DNA of 64,000 bases, from assembly GCF_004216775.1 (NCBI RefSeq), contig NZ_SGXF01000001.1:546828-610827 (forward strand), written 5' to 3'. This document shows positions 7,647 to 16,986 of the stretch, one piece after another; position 1 is the stretch's first letter, and every line of letters starts with the position of its first letter. The notes beneath the pieces were generated by a model. It was not told the origin of the DNA and did no database searches. It worked only from the letters and a program-made list of their open reading frames with translations. This stretch comes from Cuneatibacter caecimuris (GTDB lineage: Bacteria; Bacillota; Clostridia; Lachnospirales; Lachnospiraceae). Made by a program: the position numbers and the translations under genes.

Positions 7647-8672
7647 TTATTCGATCACTTTCAGCCAACCTTCCGGCGCTTCAATCCTGCCCATCTGAAT
7701 TCCGGTCAGCGTCTCATACAGTTTCTTGGTCACAGGCCCCATTTCCGCCATTCCGCTGGGGAATACAATTTCCCGGCCGTGATCCACGATCTTTCCCACC
7801 GGAGAGATCACTGCAGCAGTGCCGCACAGACCGCATTCCGCGAAATCATTCACTTCCTCCAAATATACTTCCCTCTCTTCTACCTTCAGGCCCAGATAAT
7901 GCTCTGCCACATACATCAGGGAGCGGCGGGTGATAGAAGGAAGAATGCTGCCAGACTTTGGCGTCACCACTGTGTTGTCTCCAGTGACAAACAGGAAATT
8001 CGCCCCGCCTGTCTCTTCTACTTTCGTTCTGGTAGCAGCATCCAGATACATGTTCTCGTCATACCCGTTTCTGTGAGCTTCCATAACCGGGTGAAGGCTC
8101 ATCGCGTAATTCAGCCCGGCCTTAATATGCCCTGTTCCATGGGGGGCCGCCCGGTCAAAATCACTGACACAGATAGTAAGCGGTTTTACCCCGCCTTTAA
8201 AGTAAGGGCCTACCGGCGTAGTAAGGATACGAAACTGGTATTCATCTGCAGGCTTTACTCCGATCACCGGGCTGCTGCCGAACATATACGGACGCACATA
8301 TAAAGTAGCCCCGGAACCATAGGGCGGCACATAAGCCGAATTGGCTCTCACAGTCTGCACAACTGCATCCACAAAACGTTCCACAGGGAATACCGGCATT
8401 TCCAGCCTGGCCGCGGAATCGGCCATGCGCTGTGCGTTCAGGTCCGGACGGAATGTCACGATCCTTCCGTCCTCCGTAGTGTAAGCCTTCATTCCTTCAA
8501 AGCAGGCCTGACAGTACTGCAGAACACCGGCACATTCATTAATCACCACATTCGAGTCTTCCACCAGTTCTCCGTCATCCCAGGCGCCGTCCTGATAATG
8601 CGCCACGAAGCGTTTATCTGTTTCTATATAGGTAAAACCCAGATTAGCCCAGTCAATATTTTTCTTCTCCAT
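7647..8672 (-). CDS. ilvE: Branched-chain amino acid aminotransferase
   Basis: This is a PLP enzyme of fold type IV that makes or degrades leucine, isoleucine and valine by exchanging the amino group with 2-oxoglutarate/glutamate. The 341-residue length matches the BCAT family. The PLP lysine lies in GHIKAGLNYA. Other family marks are YVPPYGSGATLYVRP, NLFLVT-like NFLFVTGDN, and the ending EMGPVTKKLYETLTGIQ. The start was taken at MEKKNIDW, preceded by GGAGAG; an upstream in-frame ATG would add 13 residues without a ribosome site. It has its own strong promoter, whose -35 overlaps the folA stop codon, and a leader of only about 70 nt, too short for a T-box. Confidence 0.95.
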   Translation of the reverse strand: MEKKNIDWANLGFTYIETDKRFVAHYQDGAWDDGELVEDSNVVINECAGVLQYCQACFEGMKAYTTEDGRIVTFRPDLNAQRMADSAARLEMPVFPVERFVDAVVQTVRANSAYVPPYGSGATLYVRPYMFGSSPVIGVKPADEYQFRILTTPVGPYFKGGVKPLTICVSDFDRAAPHGTGHIKAGLNYAMSLHPVMEAHRNGYDENMYLDAATRTKVEETGGANFLFVTGDNTVVTPKSGSILPSITRRSLMYVAEHYLGLKVEEREVYLEEVNDFAECGLCGTAAVISPVGKIVDHGREIVFPSGMAEMGPVTKKLYETLTGIQMGRIEAPEGWLKVIE

Positions 8673-8748
8673 TTGTCTTCTCTCCTTTTCCCTGTCCGCT
8701 GCGCGGGTCAAACTCTCTGGCAGTATGATTTAGTAATGCAATAAAGTC

Positions 8749-8777
8749 ATTATCAAACTTTTTGTTTCGTCTGTCAA
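8749..8777 (-). promoter_or_regulatory. Promoter of ilvE
   Basis: On the minus strand TTGACA (8772-8777), a 17-base spacer and GATAAT (8749-8754). The -35 overlaps the end of folA. Confidence 0.75.
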
Positions 8778-9265
8778 GTTATTCGCCTGTACTTTTTAAA
8801 AAAATATTCCAGATCAAAATAGGTCTGTTCCTCACTCTCTTCTTCCAGCTCCCACTCCGGATCTGCATCCAAATCCGGAAAATGGGCGTCCGCCTCATAG
8901 GTATAATGGATCTTCGTCACATGGGCAGTTCTGCAGTAAGGGAGAAACTGCCTGTAAATTTCCTCCCCTCCAATTATATACACATCTCCCGGAGAATATT
9001 TTTTCAGCACAGCCAGCGCTTCTTCCATGCTGTGCGCTGTCACGGCCCCCTTCACCTGAAACTGCGGATCTCTGGATAGAATCAGGTTTGTCCTCCCTGC
9101 AAGCGGCTGCCCGCCCGGAAGCGTGTCCAGAGTCTTCCTTCCCATCACCACAACTTTTCCAAGGGTCTCCTTTTGAAACAGCTGATGATCCAGCGGGATC
9201 CGCACCAAAAGGTTCCCGCGGTACCCGATGGACCAGTGATCATCCGCCGCTACCAAGATATTCAT
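8774..9265 (-). CDS. folA: Dihydrofolate reductase
   Basis: The enzyme reduces dihydrofolate to tetrahydrofolate with NADPH. The 163 residues show the DHFR layout: VAADDHWSIGYRG, LLVRIPLDHQLF with the acidic active-site Asp, the nucleotide-binding VVVMGRKTLDTLPGGQPL, TNLILSRD and VYIIGGEEIYRQFLP. The start is the ATG after AGGAGG; a GTG codon sits immediately upstream in frame and could also be used. No thymidylate synthase thyA lies beside it; instead a ThyX-like gene is transcribed divergently across a 227-bp gap. Confidence 0.95.
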   Translation of the reverse strand: MNILVAADDHWSIGYRGNLLVRIPLDHQLFQKETLGKVVVMGRKTLDTLPGGQPLAGRTNLILSRDPQFQVKGAVTAHSMEEALAVLKKYSPGDVYIIGGEEIYRQFLPYCRTAHVTKIHYTYEADAHFPDLDADPEWELEEESEEQTYFDLEYFFKKYRRIT

Positions 9266-9439
9266 CACTCAGCATCCTCCTGTATTTTCTTAACATCATA
9301 CCCCGACTTTCTCTTTCCTGCAAGCAATTTTAGATCATGATTCAAAAAGATGAGGAATAATGCATGCTAAGCGGTATCCCTAAAGGTAAAATTACTACAA
9401 TAAAGGCTGAAAGTCCTTTTCTTTTTCTCCAAAATATGT

Positions 9440-9445
9440 TATAAT
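9440..9445 (+). promoter_or_regulatory. Candidate -10 box for the ThyX-like gene
   Basis: TATAAT lies 47 bases before the GTG start in the intergenic region divergent from folA. No convincing -35 is seen at the right distance. Confidence 0.35.
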
Positions 9446-9492
9446 AATGGCAGTAACATCTTAATTATCAGTCATACTCAGGAGGATATTCT

Positions 9493-10113
9493 GTGATTAT
9501 ATTAGAACGCACCAGTGTTATGAATCTGGAAAATGCCATCCGCGGGGCCCGCAATCCCATGAACAGCTGGGCCCGCAGCGATAGCTACTATAATGAAAAG
9601 GGGGAATATGTTCTCGGTGAGAATGATCTGGGCCTGGCAGTCCGATTGGCCCGGGCAGGCAGCGACCATCGGAAGTATCTCCGCATGGTTTTTGTTTCCG
9701 CAGACATTACCGCTCCCCTGTACTGGTGGAAGGAATACGATACTTATAAAGTTGCTACGGCAGCCAATTCCACCAGCACCATGCACAAGATCCACAGCAA
9801 GCCCTTTACCCTGGAGGACTTCAGCCACGACCATCTGACGCCGGACGCTCTGCTGCTTCTGGAACAGTTCGTGGTACAGTTGGAAAAGATCAGGCTGCGA
9901 TATCTGGAAACGAAATCCAAGGAGGACTGGTATGACCTGATCCAACTCCTGCCCTCCAGTTATCACCAGATGCGCACCTGTACTTTTAATTATGAAACGC
10001 TGATCAACATTTATCACGCCCGCAAGGCCCACAAGCTCCAGGAATGGCATACATTCTGTGATTGGGTCAGAACTCTTCCATATGCAAAGGAGCTGATCAT
10101 CGGGGAAGAATAG
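9493..10113 (+). CDS. ThyX-like (FAD-dependent thymidylate synthase fold) protein, active-site motif absent
   Basis: This 206-residue protein is not a standard annotated enzyme, but its order of elements resembles ThyX: an early LGLAVRLARAGSDHRKYLR segment, then PLYWWKEYDTYKVA followed by ANSTS at the place of the ThyX RHR...NEQS signature, and a C-terminal part LLPSSYHQMRTCTFNYETL and ARKAHKLQEWHTFCDWV resembling the ThyX LP...R...N...FL and AQWEI segment. The RHR triad and the activating serine context are not conserved, so normal dUMP methylation is doubtful. The start is a GTG seven bases after GGAGG. It lies next to folA in divergent orientation, which fits a link to folate or thymidylate metabolism. 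The ThyX relation is an inference from pattern order, not a search result. Confidence 0.6.
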   Translation: MIILERTSVMNLENAIRGARNPMNSWARSDSYYNEKGEYVLGENDLGLAVRLARAGSDHRKYLRMVFVSADITAPLYWWKEYDTYKVATAANSTSTMHKIHSKPFTLEDFSHDHLTPDALLLLEQFVVQLEKIRLRYLETKSKEDWYDLIQLLPSSYHQMRTCTFNYETLINIYHARKAHKLQEWHTFCDWVRTLPYAKELIIGEE

Positions 10114-10139
10114 CGGGAAGCAAAGAGAGGGGGATTTTT

Positions 10140-10406
10140 ATGAAGCTTATGAAATATCTGGAAAAAAAGTATGGGTACGGGGCTGACCTGAACATGGCCG
10201 GAGTCGGCAATATATTCAAGATTTCCGAAAACAAGCGGAGTTTTGCTGTAAAGACTCTGATCGCCAGCATTATTGTAATGGTTCTTCTATTGTTCAGCCT
10301 TCTTACGCCGTCAAATGACGCAATTATGGATATAATCCTGCTGGCCTTCTTCTTTGCGGTCGCGGTCGGCAGCATTATCCGGATTTTCAGGGAATCTTCC
10401 GAATAG
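10140..10406 (+). CDS. Small two-helix membrane protein
   Basis: This 88-residue protein has a basic N-terminus (MKLMKYLEKKYG) and two hydrophobic helices (about 37-57 and 63-80) separated by a short LLTPSNDA loop. The start was taken at the ATG after GAGAGGGGG; the frame is open further up into the previous gene. It lies 26 bases after the ThyX-like gene and before a strong terminator, so it is the last gene of that two-gene unit. The function is not recognised. Confidence 0.7.
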   Translation: MKLMKYLEKKYGYGADLNMAGVGNIFKISENKRSFAVKTLIASIIVMVLLLFSLLTPSNDAIMDIILLAFFFAVAVGSIIRIFRESSE

Positions 10407-10420
10407 TATTAAATTCACAG

Positions 10421-10471
10421 GGGGCGCCGCCCAATCATCTGTTTTAATGATTGAGCGGCGTCCCCTTTAAA
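10421..10471 (+). terminator. Terminator, probably bidirectional
   Basis: GGGGCGCCGCCCAATCAT pairs with ATGATTGAGCGGCGTCCCC (one bulge) and is followed by TTTAAAA. It separates the + strand pair from the convergent oxidoreductase gene. Confidence 0.8.
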
Positions 10472-10481
10472 ATTGTACTAA

Positions 10482-12695
10482 TCAGCAAAAAATCACTTCA
10501 TCCACACTGAAATATGGCGCTCCATTTGTCTGATACAGCTCAATTGCAATTTCTCTGCAGGCAGTTTTAGAAAAACAGATTCTGTTTTCTCTCCTGTAGT
10601 TGTCTTTTCCCTCGCCCAGGCAGATTCTACCTTCTTCTGTTTCAGCAAAAACCGCATAATCTCTTGTGATTTCCGGCAGGACCCGGCAGGCGTTTCTGTC
10701 CAGGTGTGTGTAGATTCTGCAGTTATAATCAGCAGAAAAACGGATTTTCACCTCGCTGAGCACCTGTTCCTTTTCCCAGCAAAAACGCAGGCATTGGGGG
10801 CCTCCCGAAGCGGCTGAACGCCAGCAGTTGGCAGTGCCAAAAGGGCGGCTGTATCCGTTTACTGCCTGATCCGGCCTGTAAATATTTTTTTCCTGCCGCG
10901 CCTGATACGCCAGACACTGCTGCACCGGCTCCCAAACAAACTCTTTACGCTCTCCTGTCACAGCATCCCAAACATTCTCTTCCTGGTTTTCTCTTTGAAG
11001 CAAAGAAACTGCCAGAGTACAGTTCCCCTCGCTCCACCCTGCCTCTACGGCCGGATTTGCAGTCAGCCGTACAAACACAAACCGTCCTTCCACTTCAAAA
11101 TCAGGACGGATCTCATACCACCGCGCATCATCGCCTCTATGCAGCGCAATGCTGCGCTGATCCAGCAGTATGCCCGGATCATACCCCTCCCGGCGTTCCG
11201 AGCAGAAAAACTGTACCTTCAGCTCTGTATCCTCCCTCGCCCGCAGCAGCAGACGAAAATGCTCCATCCGCTTCTCCACCGGAAGCAGCAGGGCGGCGTC
11301 CCGCTCCAGCGGCCGGAAACAAAGCCCTCCCATACATTCCTCTTCCATCACAGAGCTTGCTGTCACGACCGCCTCCGCTTCTGGCCCCCGGCGGCGTGAC
11401 AGCCCGGGCGCCCAACCGTCCGACTCCAGGATCAGCTGCTGCAGTTCCTTTATATCTGTTTCTGAAAATCCTCCGGGATTTTTATTCTCCCGCAGACTAA
11501 GCCAAGCCGCCGCTCCCACAGCCTGCCCCATCGTGCACAGCGTTCCCATCACTCTGGCAGATCCATGGGCTACGTGGCTGAAAGACGCGCACCTGCCTCC
11601 GGGAAAAAGATTCTCTACTTCCCGGGAAACACAGCATCGAAAAGGGATCTGATAGATCCCCGGCAGGTAATAATGACGGTTCGGCAGATCCTGATCTAAA
11701 AATCCGTGAATTGCATGCAGATCCACAGACCAGCCCCCGTATCCGATACAGTCTTCAAACATTCGCCGTTCTGTCAGGTCCTGCTCTGTGAGAATCCAAT
11801 TGCCCGGAAAACGTCTGAACTCCCGTTTTCCGATGGTACAGGAAACATAGTCCAGATCATAATTTTCAGCCTGGTACCTGCCGCTGTTTTTCACATAATC
11901 CCAGATACTGTACACCAGCGCGCGGTGCTGTTTCATCAATTCGGCATTTTCAGCGGGTCCTGTCCCGCCGCCGATTTCATAAAACCATCTGCTGCTGTAA
12001 AAAGAATCCGCAGGGATCTCTCTGAACTTCAGGATATCCGTTTCCTCCAGCTTCCAGGCACAGTCCGGCGGAACATATTTCACCGGTTTCCCAATATCCG
12101 ACGCATGATAATTCAGGGTTCCCAGCAGCACATAGTCATCCGCCTGTTCCGGGGCCAGCGGTTCTCCAAAAGTTCTATTCGATTCCCGGCCCCGCATGTA
12201 TTGCGCTCCGGCCAGCGCGCCCAAAACGCCGTCCCCTGTATGGTCGGCAAAGAGAGGCGCAGTAAAGGAATATCGTTTTTCTTCCTTCCAGCAGCCTACC
12301 TGTACCGACAGGATTCTTTTTCCGCCCTCTGTCTCTTCTGTTTCAACACCTTCCACTGCTGTGCCGCAGAACAACTGTATGTTTGGTTCTCTGTCAATCA
12401 CATCTTCCAGCAGAGCTTCAAAATGGAAGGCATTGCCCTGGGGATTCCGGTAAAGATTTTCCACTACAATTTCATCCAGAATCCCTCCGGTTCTGGAATA
12501 CAGGTTGAACTCACTGGTTCCGTCCGCGCCGTTTACATTCACCCGCACTTCCGGGCCGGCGTTGCCGCCCAGATAGCCGGAGGCTTCTATCAGGCCCACC
12601 TGCAGCCCCAGCCGGGCCGCCTGCACGGCACAGCAGATCCCCGACACTCCGGCCCCTGCCACAATCAAATCTTTATGGATATGTATTCGCTCCAT
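10482..12695 (-). CDS. FAD-dependent oxidoreductase with beta-rich C-terminal half
   Basis: The N-terminus holds a dinucleotide-binding motif (LIVAGAGVSGICCAVQAARL) and the GGNAGPEVRVNVNG segment of the FAD_oxidored family found beside glycan- and sugar-degrading genes. Residues 1 to about 430 form the flavoprotein part (including FADHTGDGVLGALAGAQYM). The last ~300 residues look beta-rich, like an accessory or carbohydrate-binding region, which makes the 737-residue protein longer than the flavin domain alone. There is no signal peptide. It is transcribed 16 bases after a zinc alcohol dehydrogenase gene, and the two probably oxidise a sugar alcohol or polyol in sequence. The substrate is unknown. 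Confidence 0.75.
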   Translation of the reverse strand: MERIHIHKDLIVAGAGVSGICCAVQAARLGLQVGLIEASGYLGGNAGPEVRVNVNGADGTSEFNLYSRTGGILDEIVVENLYRNPQGNAFHFEALLEDVIDREPNIQLFCGTAVEGVETEETEGGKRILSVQVGCWKEEKRYSFTAPLFADHTGDGVLGALAGAQYMRGRESNRTFGEPLAPEQADDYVLLGTLNYHASDIGKPVKYVPPDCAWKLEETDILKFREIPADSFYSSRWFYEIGGGTGPAENAELMKQHRALVYSIWDYVKNSGRYQAENYDLDYVSCTIGKREFRRFPGNWILTEQDLTERRMFEDCIGYGGWSVDLHAIHGFLDQDLPNRHYYLPGIYQIPFRCCVSREVENLFPGGRCASFSHVAHGSARVMGTLCTMGQAVGAAAWLSLRENKNPGGFSETDIKELQQLILESDGWAPGLSRRRGPEAEAVVTASSVMEEECMGGLCFRPLERDAALLLPVEKRMEHFRLLLRAREDTELKVQFFCSERREGYDPGILLDQRSIALHRGDDARWYEIRPDFEVEGRFVFVRLTANPAVEAGWSEGNCTLAVSLLQRENQEENVWDAVTGERKEFVWEPVQQCLAYQARQEKNIYRPDQAVNGYSRPFGTANCWRSAASGGPQCLRFCWEKEQVLSEVKIRFSADYNCRIYTHLDRNACRVLPEITRDYAVFAETEEGRICLGEGKDNYRRENRICFSKTACREIAIELYQTNGAPYFSVDEVIFC

Positions 12696-12711
12696 CTTCT
12701 GCTCCTCGCAA

Positions 12712-13737
12712 TTATTTTTCCGGTGAAATAATATACTTCCCCCTTGCTCTCAGTTCCGGACTGCTCAGCACATCCTTCAGCCGTTCCAGACCGCATACTT
12801 CGCTGACCATCCCCCTCACATCCAGGCGTCCTGTATCGATCAGGTCCAGCGCCCGCCTCTGGGTACAGGGATTGATATAGGATGCTTTCAATTCCAGCTC
12901 CTTCCGAAAAATCTCAAAAGGCTTCACAGAAATAGTTTCATCCGGCTTTGTGAGGCCGAACATCATGACCACAGCCTTGCTGCCCGCAATTTCAATCGCC
13001 TGTTCTATGGTAGAAGGGCGGCCCACGCATTCGATCACTGTGTTGATCCAGGTAAATCCTGCTTTCTTCAGCGCTGTTTCCACATCCTCATGAACCGGAT
13101 CAATACAAATATCCGCCCCCAGGCGCTTTCCCATCTCCCTTTTTCCTTCCACCGGTTCCAGCAGGGCCACTCTGGCCGCGCCGGCCAGCCGCGCCAGCTG
13201 AACCATCAGAAGTCCGATCATGCCTCCTCCGATCACAACCGTCTGGTGCCCCGGCCTGATCCCGCAAAGATCCAGCCCGTGCAGGCAGCAGGCCACAGGT
13301 TCAGCCATAGCCCCCTGTTCAAAACTGGTATTTTCGCCCAGCAGATATACCTGACGTTCATTCACCGCACAGTATTCCGCAAATCCTCCGTTCACCGTGG
13401 TACCGTAGCCAATCATGTTCCGGCAGTAATGCACCGCCCCGCTGCGGCAGGGCTCGCAGGCTCCGCAGTAACAGTTGGGATCAATACAGACCCGGTCCCC
13501 CGGCCGGCAGGATGTTACCTCTGCTCCAACTTTTGTCACAATACCGGCAAACTCGTGTCCTAAAATCGTAGGAGGCGTTACCTCTGCCGCCCCCTGATCC
13601 CCGTCAAAAATATGTACGTCGGTCCCGCACACACCGCATGCTTTTACCTGAATCAGCACGTCCCGGGGCCCTACCGGGGGCATAGGCGCTTCCTCCACAC
13701 GCAGATCATGTTTTCCATAAAATACCGCACTTTTCAT
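12712..13737 (-). CDS. Zinc-dependent medium-chain alcohol/polyol dehydrogenase
   Basis: This 341-residue member of the MDR family (L-iditol/sorbitol, threonine and galactitol dehydrogenase group) has catalytic zinc ligands in CGVCGTDVH and GHEFAG. The structural zinc site follows as cysteines in CYCGACEPC and HYC. The Rossmann motif is VVIGGGMIGLLMVQLAR. It oxidises a secondary alcohol with NAD(P). It precedes the FAD oxidoreductase gene in one unit and lies downstream of the glycerol operon, from which it is separated by a terminator. The substrate cannot be named from the sequence. Confidence 0.88.
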   Translation of the reverse strand: MKSAVFYGKHDLRVEEAPMPPVGPRDVLIQVKACGVCGTDVHIFDGDQGAAEVTPPTILGHEFAGIVTKVGAEVTSCRPGDRVCIDPNCYCGACEPCRSGAVHYCRNMIGYGTTVNGGFAEYCAVNERQVYLLGENTSFEQGAMAEPVACCLHGLDLCGIRPGHQTVVIGGGMIGLLMVQLARLAGAARVALLEPVEGKREMGKRLGADICIDPVHEDVETALKKAGFTWINTVIECVGRPSTIEQAIEIAGSKAVVMMFGLTKPDETISVKPFEIFRKELELKASYINPCTQRRALDLIDTGRLDVRGMVSEVCGLERLKDVLSSPELRARGKYIISPEK

Positions 13738-13804
13738 TGTTCTGTCCTTTCCGCCGGGCCGGGAAATACGTTTCCCCGCGCCGCAGCCCCTGATCCTTCC
13801 TTCT

Positions 13805-13842
13805 AAAAGAGCGCCAGCCTGAAAATACAGGCCCGCGCTCTT
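13805..13842 (-). terminator. Terminator after glpK
   Basis: AAGAGCGC and GCGCTCTT close a stem with inner pairing CAGCCTG/CAGGC, followed on the minus strand by TTTTA. It ends the glycerol operon. Confidence 0.8.
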
Positions 13843-13855
13843 GATTCAGCCTCTG

Positions 13856-15358
<1,503 letters not shown>

Positions 15359-15724
15359 TTACCTCCCCAGAACATCTTTGGTTGCAATCACATCCACTCC
15401 AGAGCCGGCGGCGTTTGCCAACACCACATCACCGATGCGCACCGGAGCCTTTACTCTGATTTTTTTCAGTTCAGCCATGCAGGCAAATATTTTATTCTTC
15501 GGAATATCAGAAGCTGTTTTTACGGAAACCTGCGGGATCTCCCCGCCGTCCACCGGCACCGTTGAGGTCACTATCCTGGTTGGGTTTGTGCATTCCTTTC
15601 TCGCATAATCCTCTCCCCGCCTGCAGGTATTCCCTGTTACGGCCAGAATTTCGCTGCCTTCCAGCTCCACTGTAACGCTGCAGCCCAGAGGGCAGCCGAT
15701 ACAGATCAGTTCTTTTTTCTCCAT
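15359..15724 (-). CDS. DUF1667 protein of the glycerol-3-phosphate oxidising system
   Basis: This 121-residue cysteine-rich protein has CIGCPLGC at residues 6-13 and GNTCRRGEDYARKE further on, the marks of DUF1667. Such proteins are regularly encoded with paired FAD oxidoreductases and glpK in Clostridia. The four cysteines may hold an iron-sulfur cluster or serve as an electron-transfer partner; this is inference. Its ATG shares one base with the stop of the upstream gene (TGATG), so translation is coupled. Confidence 0.88.
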   Translation of the reverse strand: MEKKELICIGCPLGCSVTVELEGSEILAVTGNTCRRGEDYARKECTNPTRIVTSTVPVDGGEIPQVSVKTASDIPKNKIFACMAELKKIRVKAPVRIGDVVLANAAGSGVDVIATKDVLGR

Positions 15725-16986
15725 CACTCCGCCTCCTCCACAGCTACTGTAATTTTCTGCAGTCCGGGTCTGGCCAGCAGATCCGATTTTTTCAGGATCA
15801 CAGATTCCATCTCTCCCGGGCCCATCACCCGCTTCTTTGCGCGGCTGATCCTCTCGCCGTCCAGATAGACGCACAGCTGCCTGTCACGGTATACATCCCC
15901 CACCCGGAACCGCACGGTCAGCTTATCTTCCATATTCTCCGGGCAGACGGCGGACGGCACGGTATATCTGACGCCTCCCTTTCCCTCCAGCTGTATCCGC
16001 AAACCTTCCTTCCAGTCTCCCATTACATACCTGGCAGCATTTTTTCCGGCCAGCGCTGCTTCCTGGCTCACATAATCCACCAAATCATGGACATGAAGCA
16101 CATTTCCGCAGGCAAATACTCCTTCTGCGCTGGTTTCCAGACTTTCATTCACGGAAGGCCCGTTGGTAATCCTGTTCATTTCCACGCCGATTTCACCTGA
16201 CAGCTCATTCTCCGGAATCAGCCCCACAGACAGCAGCAGCGTATCGCAGGGAATGAATTCCTCTGTGCCGGGAACCGGTTTTCTGTCGGCCCCCACCTTA
16301 GCCAGGGTTACGCCGGTCAATCGTTCCTTACCATGAATCTGCACCACCGTGTGGGACAGCTTCAGAGGAATCCCGTAATCGTCCAGACATTGCACGATAT
16401 TCCGCTTCAGGCCGCCGGAATAAGGCATCAGCTCCGCAACCGCATGGACCCTGGCCCCTTCCAGAGTCATGCGTCTGGCCATAATCAAGCCAATATCTCC
16501 GGAACCCAGGATCACCACTTCTCTTCCGGGCATATAGCCTTCAATGTTCACAAGGCGCTGCGCAGTCCCGGCGGAATAAATTCCCGCAGGACGGTATCCC
16601 GGAATATTCAGGGCTCCTCTCGGGCGTTCCCGGCAGCCCATAGCCAGAATCACAGCCCCGGCCTGAATCTGAAATACCCCGTCTTCCCGGTTCATAGCTG
16701 TCACCACTTTGCCTGGAGTAATATCCATCACCATGGTTTCCAGGAGGCAGGGGATCTCCAGTTCCTCCGCCCGGCGGATAAATCTTTCCGCATACTCAGG
16801 TCCGGTCAGTTCTTCCCGGAAAGTATGCAGGCCAAAACCATTGTGAATGCACTGGTTCAGAATTCCGCCCAGGCAGCGGTCCCGTTCCAGAACCAGGATC
16901 TCAGAAATCCCGGCTTCCCGGGCTGCAATCGCTGCCGCCAGTCCGGCCGGGCCTCCGCCGATCACCACAATATCACAAGTTCTCAT
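15724..16986 (-). CDS. NAD(P)/FAD-dependent oxidoreductase (GlpB-like partner)
   Basis: This 420-residue pyridine-nucleotide disulfide-type flavoprotein has an FAD motif VIGGGPAGLAAAIAAREAG at the N-terminus and LGGILNQCIHNGFGLHTF. The NAD motif VVILGSGDIGLIMARR lies around residue 165. Together with the upstream GlpA-like subunit and the DUF1667 protein it forms the anaerobic glycerol-3-phosphate oxidising unit common in Clostridia, thought to pass electrons from the GlpA flavin to an acceptor. Start and stop overlap both neighbours (ATGA with the upstream gene, TGATG with the downstream one). Confidence 0.88.
   Translation of the reverse strand: MRTCDIVVIGGGPAGLAAAIAAREAGISEILVLERDRCLGGILNQCIHNGFGLHTFREELTGPEYAERFIRRAEELEIPCLLETMVMDITPGKVVTAMNREDGVFQIQAGAVILAMGCRERPRGALNIPGYRPAGIYSAGTAQRLVNIEGYMPGREVVILGSGDIGLIMARRMTLEGARVHAVAELMPYSGGLKRNIVQCLDDYGIPLKLSHTVVQIHGKERLTGVTLAKVGADRKPVPGTEEFIPCDTLLLSVGLIPENELSGEIGVEMNRITNGPSVNESLETSAEGVFACGNVLHVHDLVDYVSQEAALAGKNAARYVMGDWKEGLRIQLEGKGGVRYTVPSAVCPENMEDKLTVRFRVGDVYRDRQLCVYLDGERISRAKKRVMGPGEMESVILKKSDLLARPGLQKITVAVEEAE

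Noticed and set aside
7560-8303. A 247-codon plus-strand frame over the ilvE 3' part
   Set aside because: Antisense shadow of ilvE, crossing its terminator hairpin.
8673-8773. T-box or other riboswitch upstream of ilvE
   Set aside because: The leader from its promoter is only about 70 nt and lacks T-box features.
11706-12731. A 341-codon plus-strand frame opposite the FAD oxidoreductase
   Set aside because: Antisense shadow of a clear flavoprotein gene; no ribosome site and no recognisable motif.
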